In this document: in pieces, positions 41,682 through 50,545 of the stretch
Position numbering within the stretch: position 1 is the stretch's first letter
Layout: every line of letters begins with the position of its first letter
Assembly: GCA_015903945.1 (NCBI GenBank)
Contig: JABMDL010000039.1
Location: 1-64,000, forward strand
DNA length: 64,000 bases
Direction of reading: 5' to 3'
Origin: Nitrospira sp.
GTDB taxonomy: Bacteria > Nitrospirota > Nitrospiria > Nitrospirales > Nitrospiraceae
Program-made: the position numbers and the translations under genes
The notes under the pieces: model-generated
Databases searched by the model: none
What the model was told of the DNA's origin: nothing
What the model saw: only the letters and a program-made list of their open reading frames with translations

Positions 41682-44339
41682 CTACGGATGCGCTACCCGC
41701 CAGTTTTTGCCGACGCCGAGGTCGACCTTTAACGGAACCGATAGGCCGAGCTGCTGCCCCACTGCTTCCATTTCGTGTTTCACCAGCCGCTTTGCTTCTT
41801 CCAGATCGTGATCCGGCACTTCAAAGATCAACTCGTCGTGGACTTGCAGGATCATCTTTACGTGCGGCAGGTCATGATGCAGGACGCGGTGCACGTTAAT
41901 CATGGCCACTTTGATCAGGTCCGCCGCTGAGCCTTGGATGGGGCTGTTCACTGCCATGCGCTCGCCGAAGCCGCGTTGCACCGGATCGCCGCTTTGCAGT
42001 TCTGGAATCGGTCGGCGGCGGCCCAGGATGGTCGTCGTATAGCCTTTCTCCCGCCCTTCGGCGATGTTGCGATCCATGAGCGCCCGCACGGCGGCGAACT
42101 TTTCGAAGAAGGTGTCGATGTATTTCTTGGCCTCGGCCTGTGAGACGCCGATGTTTTGGGAGAGCCCGAACGGGCTGATCCCGTAGACGATGCCGAACAC
42201 AACGGTTTTGGCGGCGCGGCGCATGTCGCGGGTGATCTGGCTGGAGGGCAGGTCGAAGATCTCCATGGCCGTCGCCATGTGGATGTCGTCGCCTTTGGCG
42301 AAGACGGCAAGCAGGCGGGGATCCTGCGACAGATGCGCCAGGATGCGCGGTTCGATCTGGCTGTAGTCGGCGCAGAGCAATTCGTGCCCTTTCGGCGCGA
42401 TGAAGGCTTCGCGGATGCGCAGGCCGTAGTCACCCTTCACCGGAATGTTCTGCAAGTTGGGATCGGTTGAGGAGAGCCGGCCGGTCGCGGCAACCGTCTG
42501 GTTCAGCGACGTGTGCAGCCGTTTGGTGTCGGGGTGGATCAATTCGGGCAGCGCGTCCACGTAGGTCGATTTGAGCTTGCTGAGACTGCGATAGCTCAGA
42601 ATCTGTGCCGGCAGGTCGTGCTGCGTGGCCAGTTGCGTGAGGGTGTCTTCGTCCGTCGAATACCCGGTTTTGGTTTTGCGGAGCGGTTTGAGCCCTAACT
42701 TGTCGAACAGGACCGTGGCCAACTGCTTGGGCGAATTGATATTGAATTCGCCGCCGGCTACGGCGGCAATGGACTCCATCATCCGGTCGAGATCTCGTTC
42801 CAGTTCCTTGCTCAGGGCGTGCAGCCCCTCGACATCTAATAGAAATCCATTTCGCTCGATCTCAGCCAGCACGGGCACGAGCGGCATCTCGACTTCTTGG
42901 AACAGTTTGAGACTGCCTTGACCCCTGAGTTGCTCCAGCATGATCGGCGTAATCTTCGCGATGACTGACGCGCATTCCGCCGCTTCGTCGCTCGACCCGG
43001 ACGTTTCATCGAACAGCGAAGTCGGCGCGGATTGTGCTTTCCCGTGCGCGCCCATGCGGTGGTCCAGGAGTTCCAAAGCAAGGGTGTCGAGTTGATGGTC
43101 GCGGCGGTTGGGGTGCAGCAGATAGTCAGCCACCATCGTGTCGGCATACGGGGCGGCGAGCGTGATCCCGATTCGATGGAAGGCCAGGAGTGTGGCCTTC
43201 AAGTCGTGGGCGGCCTTGGTTCTGGTTGGCTCGTGCAACAGCGATGTGATGGATCTCATGTAATCATGCACATCGAGCGGGATGTAGGCGGTCTTGTCTC
43301 CGGTCGAGAGCGCGATCCCCTGGACCTCCGCATGTACGCCGGTTCCTCCGGCAAGCAGGCATCGCACGGCCAGCGTGGCCCCCTTCGGCAACGATTCCAC
43401 AAACGCATGCGCCGCTTTCTCGCTCTCGATCCTCTCGGCCGCCGCCTGTTCCTTCTTCGGCAGTTCGTCCGAGGCCTGGAGGGACTTGAGCAGCGAGGTG
43501 AACTCCAACTCACGCAACAGCGCGCTGAGTTGATCCATGTGCGCCGGCTTGATGTGGAGCGCTTCTTGGTCAAATGCCACGGGACTGTCAGTTTCGATCG
43601 TGGCCAGTTTCCGGCTCAAGCGCGCATTGTCGGCCTGTTCCGTCAACAGAGTCTTGGCCCGTGCCGGCGTCACTTCCTCAACCCGTCGCAACAACTCCTC
43701 GATCGTGTGGAATTGCGAGATCAACTTCATGGCGGTCTTTTCACCGATGCCTTTCACGCCGGGAATATTGTCCGTGGCGTCGCCCATCAGCCCCATGATT
43801 TCCACCACACGCCCCGGTTCCACCCCGAACCGCTCGATACATTCCGCTTCACCGAACCACTTGTCTTTGACGGGATCGTAGATCCGGACGTGCGGGGTGA
43901 GGAGCTGGAACATATCTTTGTCGCCGGTGACGATGACCACGTCGTAGCCGGCCTGTTCGGCTTTGCGCGCGAGGGTGCCGATCAGGTCGTCCGCTTCGTA
44001 GCCGGCCTGTCGTAGTCCGGGGATCGCCAGGGCCTCAACGACACGGTGGATGTAGGGGATCTGCGCTTTCATGCCGTCGGGCATGGGTGGACGCTGGGCC
44101 TTGTACTCTTTGAACTCTTCATGCCGGAGCGTCGGCCCCTTTTCATCGAAGGCCACGGCCAAGCCATCCGGCTGGCGTTCTCGGATGATCTTCAACAGCA
44201 TCGTGGTGAACCCGTACACGGCGTTGGTTTGCAGGCCTTTGGAGTTGTTCAGTGCGGGGAGGGCGAAGAAGGCACGATAGATATACGCGCTGCCGTCGAT
44301 CAGATAGAGGGTGGGGCGTCTGTCGGTTGGCGAAGTCAT
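41682..44339 (-). CDS. polA: DNA polymerase I
   Basis: 885 aa. The 5'-nuclease domain (LYLIDGSAYIYRAFFALP, TGDKDMFQLL, GLMGDATDNIPGVKGIGEKTA) is followed by a 3'-5' exonuclease-like domain. The usual Asp-x-Glu is not visible there (TLAVRCLLAGGTGVHAEV), so proofreading is probably absent. The polymerase motifs are LLCADYSQIEPRILAHLSQD, RRAAKTVVFGIVYG and LQVHDELIFEV. Motif A has Pro where Leu is usual (Glu-Pro-Arg), and motif B has Val for the usual Asn before Phe-Gly. Both are worth checking but may be lineage traits. Functions in repair and Okazaki processing. Confidence 0.95.
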   Translation of the reverse strand: MTSPTDRRPTLYLIDGSAYIYRAFFALPALNNSKGLQTNAVYGFTTMLLKIIRERQPDGLAVAFDEKGPTLRHEEFKEYKAQRPPMPDGMKAQIPYIHRVVEALAIPGLRQAGYEADDLIGTLARKAEQAGYDVVIVTGDKDMFQLLTPHVRIYDPVKDKWFGEAECIERFGVEPGRVVEIMGLMGDATDNIPGVKGIGEKTAMKLISQFHTIEELLRRVEEVTPARAKTLLTEQADNARLSRKLATIETDSPVAFDQEALHIKPAHMDQLSALLRELEFTSLLKSLQASDELPKKEQAAAERIESEKAAHAFVESLPKGATLAVRCLLAGGTGVHAEVQGIALSTGDKTAYIPLDVHDYMRSITSLLHEPTRTKAAHDLKATLLAFHRIGITLAAPYADTMVADYLLHPNRRDHQLDTLALELLDHRMGAHGKAQSAPTSLFDETSGSSDEAAECASVIAKITPIMLEQLRGQGSLKLFQEVEMPLVPVLAEIERNGFLLDVEGLHALSKELERDLDRMMESIAAVAGGEFNINSPKQLATVLFDKLGLKPLRKTKTGYSTDEDTLTQLATQHDLPAQILSYRSLSKLKSTYVDALPELIHPDTKRLHTSLNQTVAATGRLSSTDPNLQNIPVKGDYGLRIREAFIAPKGHELLCADYSQIEPRILAHLSQDPRLLAVFAKGDDIHMATAMEIFDLPSSQITRDMRRAAKTVVFGIVYGISPFGLSQNIGVSQAEAKKYIDTFFEKFAAVRALMDRNIAEGREKGYTTTILGRRRPIPELQSGDPVQRGFGERMAVNSPIQGSAADLIKVAMINVHRVLHHDLPHVKMILQVHDELIFEVPDHDLEEAKRLVKHEMEAVGQQLGLSVPLKVDLGVGKNWRVAHP

Positions 44340-44431
44340 GGATATAGCGTACAGCGTTCAGCTATCAGCAGTCAGCAAGGGATTGTCAGTCCCTCCCGAC
44401 GGCTGATGGCCGACAGCTGACAGCGTTCGTT

Positions 44432-44863
44432 TCATGCATCTGGTGCGATGATCAACGGGGGCTTGCCGAATTTCTCGCGCATGCCGTTAATCGTGTTCAA
44501 GACCGCCGGTTGTCCGATGAGTTTGGCTTCGAGCTTGCGTTTGCCTGGAAAATCCAGCATGGAAATGCCGATCAACATGGTCAAGATGCCCTGCCCCGGG
44601 AGAAACAGCATGAGAAAGCCGACGAAGAGGAAAATCGCCCCCGCGACGTTCTTGACGAGATGGCCGAGCACCCGGAGTACCGGGTGATGATCCTCCATCC
44701 AGGGACGCGGGACGCGGATGTCGAAGAAGTCTGTCGGTAACCTGACCAGGATAAATGGAATCGTGATCAATGACCCGACGAAAAATACAATCGACAGGAC
44801 GGTGAGGGCCACCAGCGTTTCGGCTGACACATATTGTTGAACCGTTGAAAGGAGCCAATCCAT
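44432..44863 (-). CDS. Multispan membrane protein (PGPGW-like)
   Basis: 143 aa with three probable membrane spans: LVALTVLSIVFFVGSLITIP, NVAGAIFLFVGFLMLFLPG and the following ILTMLIGISML. FLPGQGILTMLIGISMLDFPGK resembles the Pro-Gly-Pro-Gly family. Function unknown. It follows polA after a short gap containing CAGCTATCAGCAGTCAGC-type intergenic text. Confidence 0.68.
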   Translation of the reverse strand: MDWLLSTVQQYVSAETLVALTVLSIVFFVGSLITIPFILVRLPTDFFDIRVPRPWMEDHHPVLRVLGHLVKNVAGAIFLFVGFLMLFLPGQGILTMLIGISMLDFPGKRKLEAKLIGQPAVLNTINGMREKFGKPPLIIAPDA

Positions 44864-44986
44864 CGGGCGGGCATCCTAACACGTGCTCCGGCACCCCTCA
44901 AGGAGAGGGCGCTCAAGCCCCTATCATGGCTCGGTGTTTACGCGGTCGCCCACGGTGGCTATAATGCCCGGTGATGGAGCCTGGCC

Positions 44987-45340
44987 ATGGATCTGTTCAC
45001 GCGGTATGCAATGGTTGCGGGGCTCCTGATGATGGCGATGCTCTCCGCCATTCCCTCCATCCAAGCAGGTGACCCTCCTGCATCCGGTGATGCACTTGAG
45101 ATTGAGATCACCAAGAAAGGGCTCGGCAAACAGGTGGTCATCTCGCAGGGAACGAAAGAATGGTTCATGCTGATCGACGTGACATCCGAAAATTCCGTCG
45201 TCGTCCGGCAGGAGAAAGACCGCGATCAGTATCTCCTCGATGAAAGCGAAACCCACGATCGCCCCATGACGCAGGGCGAAGTGGATGCCGCGATCGCCGA
45301 CTATATCAACAGCGTGAAGACACGCGTGAAGACGCCATAA
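44987..45340 (+). CDS. Exported hypothetical protein
   Basis: 117 aa with a signal peptide (AMVAGLLMMAMLSAIPSIQA-GDPP). The mature part is alpha/beta (ALEIEITKKGLGKQVVISQG) without a known domain. It sits 5 nt before the DsrE-like gene on the same strand, so the two are one operon. Confidence 0.7.
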   Translation: MDLFTRYAMVAGLLMMAMLSAIPSIQAGDPPASGDALEIEITKKGLGKQVVISQGTKEWFMLIDVTSENSVVVRQEKDRDQYLLDESETHDRPMTQGEVDAAIADYINSVKTRVKTP

Positions 45341-45345
45341 CCACT

Positions 45346-45765
45346 ATGCCGCAGCCTCCCAAGTTCGTCATTTTCGCCCATAACGCCACCTACGATAAGT
45401 TGCATCAAGTGGCGACGATCGGCATGACTGCCGCGGCGATGGGCAAAGACGTCATCGTGGTATTGCTGTTCTGGACCATCAAGAAATTGGCGGAGGGCAA
45501 GATCGACCTGCTCGACTTTCCCCCGGAATACGCCGGGTCCGCCGAGGAAGTCGCCCGTTTATTGAAAGACAAGAACGTCCCGAAGATTTCAGAGATGTTT
45601 CAAGACGCGAAACACGTCGGCAAATTCAGGCTGATCGCGTGCAGCGCCGGTCTGGAATACATGGGCGTCGAGGGCGAGGCGGTTGAATCGCGCGTGGATG
45701 AAGTCATGGGGTTGCCCGCTATTCTCAAGCTTACGGAAGAGGCGGAAACGAAACTGTTTATTTAG
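45346..45765 (+). CDS. DsrE/F-like protein
   Basis: 139 aa. KFVIFAHNATYDKLHQVATI, AAMGKDVIVVLLFWTIKKL and FRLIACSAGLEYMGV match the DsrE fold; the Cys in IACSAG may be the relay residue. It is related to the protein at 48709-49239 and may take part in persulfide transfer or be regulatory. Confidence 0.8.
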   Translation: MPQPPKFVIFAHNATYDKLHQVATIGMTAAAMGKDVIVVLLFWTIKKLAEGKIDLLDFPPEYAGSAEEVARLLKDKNVPKISEMFQDAKHVGKFRLIACSAGLEYMGVEGEAVESRVDEVMGLPAILKLTEEAETKLFI

Positions 45766-45870
45766 CTTTCAGCATTCAGCCGTCAGTCTTCAGCGATCAG
45801 CTTGCAAAACAAACCAAAAACTTTCCGAAAGCTCATTCCTGAGGGCTGAAAGCTGATCGCTGGCAGCTTC

Positions 45871-46530
45871 TTATCTCGATTTCGTAACTCCTACGTGGTC
45901 GCAATAGTCTGTCAGTTTGCATCGGCTGCAGAAGGGCGATACGGGCTGGCAGAGATTCTGGCCATAGGGGACCAGCAGGTCGTTGAAGGTGATCCAGTAG
46001 CGTTTGGGCAACGTGTCCCGCAAGGCTTGTTCGCTCTCTTCCGGCGTCTTCGTCTTGATGTACCCCCACCGGTTGCTGATCCGGTGGACGTGGATATCGA
46101 CGCAAATGCCGGGCTTGCCGTAGCCGACCGTCACGACCAGGTTCGCTGTTTTTCTCCCGACTCCGGGCAGCGTCACCAGTTCGTCGATGGAATCGGGTAC
46201 GGTTCCTCCATAGGCATCGAGCAGCCGGTCGCAAATCTGATGAATCGATTTGGCTTTGGTCCGGTAGAAGCCGACGGGATAGATCGCCCGCTCGATCTTC
46301 TTGAGCGGCAACTTCAACATGGCCGCCGGTGTCCGGGCCAGCGCGAAGAGCCGGTGGCTTGCTTCGTCAGTCGTTTTATCTTTCGTTCGCAGACTCAGCA
46401 GGCAGGAAATCAGGATGAGAAACGGATCACGGTTTGATTCCCGCGAGATGACGCCGACGACCGGTTCCTGCCACCGGCGAATCTCCTGCTTGACGATCCG
46501 AATCGCGGCATGAATCTGGTCCTGACGCAT
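45871..46530 (-). CDS. nth: Endonuclease III (DNA glycosylase/AP lyase)
   Basis: 219 aa. The helix-hairpin-helix LPGVGRKTANLVV has the catalytic Lys, and ICVDIHVHRISNRWG the catalytic Asp. The four Cys of the [4Fe-4S] loop are spaced 6-2-5 in CQPVSPFCSRCKLTDYC. It removes oxidised pyrimidines in base-excision repair. The SLRTKD segment replaces the usual SxQTxD. Confidence 0.95.
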   Translation of the reverse strand: MRQDQIHAAIRIVKQEIRRWQEPVVGVISRESNRDPFLILISCLLSLRTKDKTTDEASHRLFALARTPAAMLKLPLKKIERAIYPVGFYRTKAKSIHQICDRLLDAYGGTVPDSIDELVTLPGVGRKTANLVVTVGYGKPGICVDIHVHRISNRWGYIKTKTPEESEQALRDTLPKRYWITFNDLLVPYGQNLCQPVSPFCSRCKLTDYCDHVGVTKSR

Positions 46531-46599
46531 GAGAGGACCGCAGGAATGACGACGAGCTTGATGAGAGTGAGAGGGCTTGCACGGCGGCAGCGCCGCCGA

Positions 46600-46794
46600 C
46601 TACTCGGGTTTCCGTTTCGAGAGCCACTTCTGGCGGCGCCGTTGGGCTTCGCGTTGTTTCGCCTTTTTTCTGACACTCGGCTTCTCATAAAACCGGCGGC
46701 GTTTCAGTTCACGAAACAAGCCTTCGCCTGCCAGTTTTTTCTTGGCGACCTTCAGAGCTTTTTCAACATTGTTATTGAAGACTTTGATTTCCAT
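46600..46794 (-). CDS. rpsU: 30S ribosomal protein S21
   Basis: 64 aa. EIKVFNNNVEKALKVAKKKL, ELKRRRFYEKPSVRKKAK and the basic tail RRRQKWLSKRKPE are typical S21. It binds the 30S subunit near the anti-Shine-Dalgarno region. It lies between ftcD and nth on the same strand, 41 nt after ftcD. Confidence 0.95.
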   Translation of the reverse strand: MEIKVFNNNVEKALKVAKKKLAGEGLFRELKRRRFYEKPSVRKKAKQREAQRRRQKWLSKRKPE

Positions 46795-46835
46795 CCGTTC
46801 CGACTTTTCACTTTCTCAGGCGGGGCCTGGTTGCA

Positions 46836-48326
46836 TCAATGACCTGACTCAAATGGCGGCGGAGTGTAACATAGCCTCTTCAGTTCCTCAAGATTTCTTA
46901 TGGCTCTAGCGATCGTTGCCGATTTCGACGTGCTAAGCTCTGGATTTAATTGAATATTTACAGATGCCGTGTGGAGTCCAGCTTCTGTGGCGGCAATAGC
47001 CATAATCATGCCTACGGTCATATCCGAACGGACTGCCTGCTTCACTGATGGGATGCAGGTATGGATCAGGCATCCGACCTCACAGGCCAATTCGGCGATT
47101 TCCATTGGAATGTCTGTGGCCCTGTTGAGAGCCGTTGCAATGGACTGTGGTCGATGCGGTTCCTGCTTGGGGATTCTGTAGGCGCGCATGAGTTGGTGGT
47201 AGGCGTCCGCATCATCCAGGATCAGTTCGCGCAGCCGATGTTGCATCTGGGTCAGGCGGTGTTCCGACTCGATGTCGTGTCCAAGGCGAGCCCCCATGAT
47301 ACCCAACGAAGCGGCCAATGTGCCGGCCAGTGCCCCGACACTGCCACCGGCGGGAGTCGGTTCTGTGGCGGCCACGGCATCGAGGAAATCAGAAAGGGTT
47401 GGGCACGCAGTTTTTATGTTCGCCGCGGCTTCGGCGAGTCGCGTTTCGAGGACGTGACTTGGATCGAATCGTTCCAGTTGCAGAGCGGCCACGGCGGCCT
47501 GATCGAGCGCCGCTTGGGGAACCAGACCGATGAGTTCACTCCCGGCTACCTCGACTCCCCATTTCGCAGCCTCGGCTTTCACAGCTTGAAACGCCTGGTG
47601 CATCGATGTCACTCGGTAGTCTGTCAGGTTCATCGCCACTTGCACCATGCCGCGGCTGGCCACTTCCACGCCGATTGCCTTCAGAGAAGGTAATCCTCCG
47701 TTCGACTGCCGGATGGACTTGGCAATGGCTTTGGCGATTGAGGGGTCGTTTGTCTTGAGATTGGCGTTGAAGGCAATAAGAGGTCTGCGGGCACCGACGA
47801 TCAGTGCGCCTGCACTGGGATGCAGGTGTGGAGGGCCAAAGTCGGGAAGCCAGGCCGTGTCGGAATCCATCCGGGAAGCCAGCCCTTTCGGCCCTCCCAA
47901 CCGGACCGACTCCAGGTGCCGGCGCGCGGGATTGGAGGCTGCGTGTTCGTAGAGGAACACAGGAATGCCCAGGCGCGTGCCCACTTCCTGGCCCACCCAA
48001 CGGGCCACGCGAATACATTCGTCCATTCCATCGTCGTGAATCGGGACGAACGGCACGACGTCCGTGGCGCCAATGCGAGGGTGGACCCCTTCATGTCGCC
48101 GCAGGTCGATCAGTTCTGTTGCAGCGGTAATGGCGCGGAGTGCCGCTTCGCCGACCGCGTCGGGTGGTCCGGCAAAGGTGAGCACGGAGCGGTGGTGATC
48201 GGGGTCCGCCGTGTGATGCAAGAGCCAGACGCGGGGGACGGACGTCACCGCGGCGAGGAGCGCCTGAATGACGGCGGGATTCCGGCCTTCGCTGAAATTG
48301 GGCACACATTCGATCAGGTGCGGCAT
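46836..48326 (-). CDS. ftcD: Glutamate formimidoyltransferase / formimidotetrahydrofolate cyclodeaminase, fused
   Basis: About 496 aa. The N-terminal transferase has LIECVPNFSEGRN, DPDHHRSVLTF and HPRIGATDVVPFVPI. The cyclodeaminase begins near residue 310: PTLSDFLDAVAATEPTPAGGSVGALAGTLAA and DADAYHQLMRAYRIP. It handles formimino/formyl groups on tetrahydrofolate. No histidine-degradation gene is near, so a role in 5-formyl-THF turnover is possible. In-frame ATGs exist at 48326 and 48335. Confidence 0.92.
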   Translation of the reverse strand: MPHLIECVPNFSEGRNPAVIQALLAAVTSVPRVWLLHHTADPDHHRSVLTFAGPPDAVGEAALRAITAATELIDLRRHEGVHPRIGATDVVPFVPIHDDGMDECIRVARWVGQEVGTRLGIPVFLYEHAASNPARRHLESVRLGGPKGLASRMDSDTAWLPDFGPPHLHPSAGALIVGARRPLIAFNANLKTNDPSIAKAIAKSIRQSNGGLPSLKAIGVEVASRGMVQVAMNLTDYRVTSMHQAFQAVKAEAAKWGVEVAGSELIGLVPQAALDQAAVAALQLERFDPSHVLETRLAEAAANIKTACPTLSDFLDAVAATEPTPAGGSVGALAGTLAASLGIMGARLGHDIESEHRLTQMQHRLRELILDDADAYHQLMRAYRIPKQEPHRPQSIATALNRATDIPMEIAELACEVGCLIHTCIPSVKQAVRSDMTVGMIMAIAATEAGLHTASVNIQLNPELSTSKSATIARAIRNLEELKRLCYTPPPFESGH

Positions 48327-48349
48327 GGGTGTCATCCGAACGAAACGAC

Positions 48350-48383
48350 GAAGCCGGAGGAGATCGTGATCCCCTCCGGCTTC
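48350..48383 (-). terminator. Hairpin after tusA
   Basis: GAAGCCGGAGG ... CCTCCGGCTTC forms an 11-bp perfect stem with a 12-nt loop, followed on the minus strand by CGTCGTTTCGTTCGG. It lies between the tusA stop (48420) and the ftcD start, so it probably separates the two units. Confidence 0.65.
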
Positions 48384-48419
48384 ACCTCAGTCCAACCGAT
48401 CGGACCGGTCGCGTGGTGC

Positions 48420-48665
48420 CTACTTGGTCTTCTTCACGAAGGCTTTGTAGATCCGACCGGACTTCGCCTGTTCCTCTTCCATGCCGACCATCTGATGGCC
48501 GGTGGTCTCGCACCAGGCCGGCATGTCTTTCTTGATGCCTTCATCGTCGGACACGACTTCCAGTACTTGTCCCAACGCCAGTTCCTTGATCTTTTTCGAG
48601 GTGAGGATGATCGGCATCGGGCAGAAATACCCCAATGTATCGAGTTTGACATCGGCTTGGAGCAT
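48420..48665 (-). CDS. TusA-family sulfur carrier protein
   Basis: 81 aa. KLDTLGYFCPMPIILTSKKI carries the Cys-Pro-x-Pro active site of TusA/YeeD-like proteins. KKDMPAWCETTGHQMVGMEE contains a second Cys. It shuttles sulfane sulfur as Cys persulfide. It lies 43 nt after the DsrE-like gene, a typical pairing. Confidence 0.9.
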   Translation of the reverse strand: MLQADVKLDTLGYFCPMPIILTSKKIKELALGQVLEVVSDDEGIKKDMPAWCETTGHQMVGMEEEQAKSGRIYKAFVKKTK

Positions 48666-48708
48666 GAACGGTTCCTTAGGCTGATGGCTGAAAGCTGTCG
48701 GCTGTCAG

Positions 48709-49239
48709 CTAGATGAACAAGTTGACGCTGCCCTGCTTCGCTTCTGCCAGATACGTTGTGACTCCGGCAAATTGATCGACCCCGTCGATCAGCGTGTCCT
48801 TGGTAATGCCCATGAGTCCCATGGTCGTGGTGCAGGCGATAAAACGGACGCCCAACTCCAAGGCCGTCTGCATCAGTTCCGGAACCCCCGGCATGCGGTT
48901 TTGTTTCATGACCGTTTGCATCATCTTGGTGCCCAGGCCGCCGAAATGAAAGCGGGAGAGCGGAAGGGTCTCGGCGCCGCCTTTGTTGAGCGCGCCGAAC
49001 ATCCGGCGCAGGAAATCCTTCGCGCTGCTGGTGGCGCCTTTCTTGCGGATGGCGTTCAACCCCCAGAACGTAAAGAAGATGGTTACCTGCATGCCCATCG
49101 CTGCAGCGCCGGTGGCGATAATAAAGGCTGCCATCGCCCGGTCCAGATCGCCGCTCAGCAGGACGATCGTCACTTTCTCCGGCTTCGTCGCTTCGAGCTG
49201 CGCCAGCGTCGCCGCCGGCTCAACTTGTGTGGCAAGCAT
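48709..49239 (-). CDS. DsrE/DsrF-like peroxiredoxin-type protein
   Basis: ~176 aa. KVTIVLLSGDLDRAMAAFIIA, GMQVTIFFTFWGLNAIRK and VRFIACTTTMGLMGI are the DsrE-like pattern with the conserved Cys. ATG 49239 with GAGGTG is preferred to 49242. Upstream of tusA in the same operon. Sulfur relay is likely, but no sulfurtransferase target is near. Confidence 0.87.
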   Translation of the reverse strand: MLATQVEPAATLAQLEATKPEKVTIVLLSGDLDRAMAAFIIATGAAAMGMQVTIFFTFWGLNAIRKKGATSSAKDFLRRMFGALNKGGAETLPLSRFHFGGLGTKMMQTVMKQNRMPGVPELMQTALELGVRFIACTTTMGLMGITKDTLIDGVDQFAGVTTYLAEAKQGSVNLFI

Positions 49240-49423
49240 CATGTCACCTCATGACTCTGCGCCCGATCACGTTCGCGTGAACAGAATAGTATGGGGTCCT
49301 TGAGGGTGTCAAGGAACGGGCTGGGCAGCGCCGAACCAGCGGCAGCTTGACCTTGCCCGGACCGCTCGCTATAGTCCCAATCAATCGGATGCCGGCCGCT
49401 TTCACCGCGTTCACTCCCTGTCA

Positions 49424-50506
49424 ATGAGCACACAGCTATTACCCGAAATAGTGTCCGCGAAAAACGCCCCGCTGTTGGGATTTTGGTACCCGGCCGTGCC
49501 GAGCGACCGCCTGTCTTCCGGTTCGATGCAGGGGCTTCAGATGGCAGGTCTGCCGATCGTATTGAGCCGTGATCGGGAAGGCCGCCTCGGAGCTATGCGG
49601 GATATCTGCCCCCATCGCGGCATGCCGCTCTCGTTCGGACGGTTCGACGGCGAGCGGGTGGAGTGCTCCTATCACGGCTGGCAATTCGACACGAAAGGCC
49701 GTTGCCGACGCATTCCGGCGTTGCCGGAGGAGTCGTCTCTACAAATCGATAAAGTCGGCATCGCGACGTATCCGGTCGAAGAGGCCGACGGAATGATTTG
49801 GTTGTACTTGCCCGATGAGCGTGGCACTGATTTCCCGCTGCCGCCCGTCCCTCGTATGCCGCTCCCTTCCGAACCTAAGCAATCGTTTCATGTGTCGCTG
49901 ACCTACACCTGCACGCCGGACGACGGCGTCATCGGCCTCATCGATCCCGTTCACGGGCCCTACGTTCATTCCTGGTGGCGCAGTGACGCCCGCATGCATG
50001 AAAAAACGAAAATCTACGAGCCGATTCCCAACGGGTTCCGGATGACGTCCCACCGGCCGTCCAAGAACAGCGGCCCCTTTCATTGGCTGGAGCGAGTCTA
50101 CGGGGGACCGTTGACGACCACGATTGATTTTCTGCTGCCGAACCAGCGGGTGGAGCTCATGCAATGCGGCACGGCCTGGATGGCCAACCGGCTGATGTCC
50201 ACGCCCATATCCGATATGGAGTGCCGCATCGACTTCTCCGCCTATTGGCGAGGTCTGAACTGGATTCCCTTCGGAAGCGTGATTTTCCGCTCACTCACCA
50301 AAATGTTTCTGGGCCAGGACGAACGAGCGATGAAGCACCTTGCCGTGGGGCTCCGCCACAAACCGTCGTCGATGTTTCTGGGTGACGCCGACATGCCGGC
50401 CAAATGGTATTACAAGCTGAAGGCCGCGCATGTGGCCTCAGTGCAGACCGGACAGCCGATGGATCATCCTCTCAAGGAGCGAGTCACCTTGCGATGGCGA
50501 AGTTAG
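49424..50506 (+). CDS. Rieske [2Fe-2S] aromatic-ring-hydroxylase-type oxygenase
   Basis: 360 aa. The Rieske centre ligands are in DICPHRGMPLS and VECSYHGWQFD. The C-terminal domain has DDGVIGLIDPVHGPYVH, where Asp and two His can bind the mononuclear iron. It hydroxylates or demethylates an unknown substrate, and no reductase gene is adjacent. Its TAG stop abuts a short copy of the inverted-repeat element. Confidence 0.87.
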   Translation: MSTQLLPEIVSAKNAPLLGFWYPAVPSDRLSSGSMQGLQMAGLPIVLSRDREGRLGAMRDICPHRGMPLSFGRFDGERVECSYHGWQFDTKGRCRRIPALPEESSLQIDKVGIATYPVEEADGMIWLYLPDERGTDFPLPPVPRMPLPSEPKQSFHVSLTYTCTPDDGVIGLIDPVHGPYVHSWWRSDARMHEKTKIYEPIPNGFRMTSHRPSKNSGPFHWLERVYGGPLTTTIDFLLPNQRVELMQCGTAWMANRLMSTPISDMECRIDFSAYWRGLNWIPFGSVIFRSLTKMFLGQDERAMKHLAVGLRHKPSSMFLGDADMPAKWYYKLKAAHVASVQTGQPMDHPLKERVTLRWRS

Positions 50507-50531
50507 CAGGATATTGAAAAAGACCATCCTG
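50507..50531. repeat. Inverted-repeat element, short copy 3
   Basis: CAGGATATTGAAAAAGACC followed by CATCCTG: both ends of the element at 19070 and 26069 with nearly all of the interior missing. As with copy 2 it begins immediately after a TAG stop. Confidence 0.65.
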
Positions 50532-50545
50532 CGGGCGCGTGCGAG

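Noticed and set aside
43032..44015. Plus-strand frame inside polA
   Set aside because: Shadow of polA.
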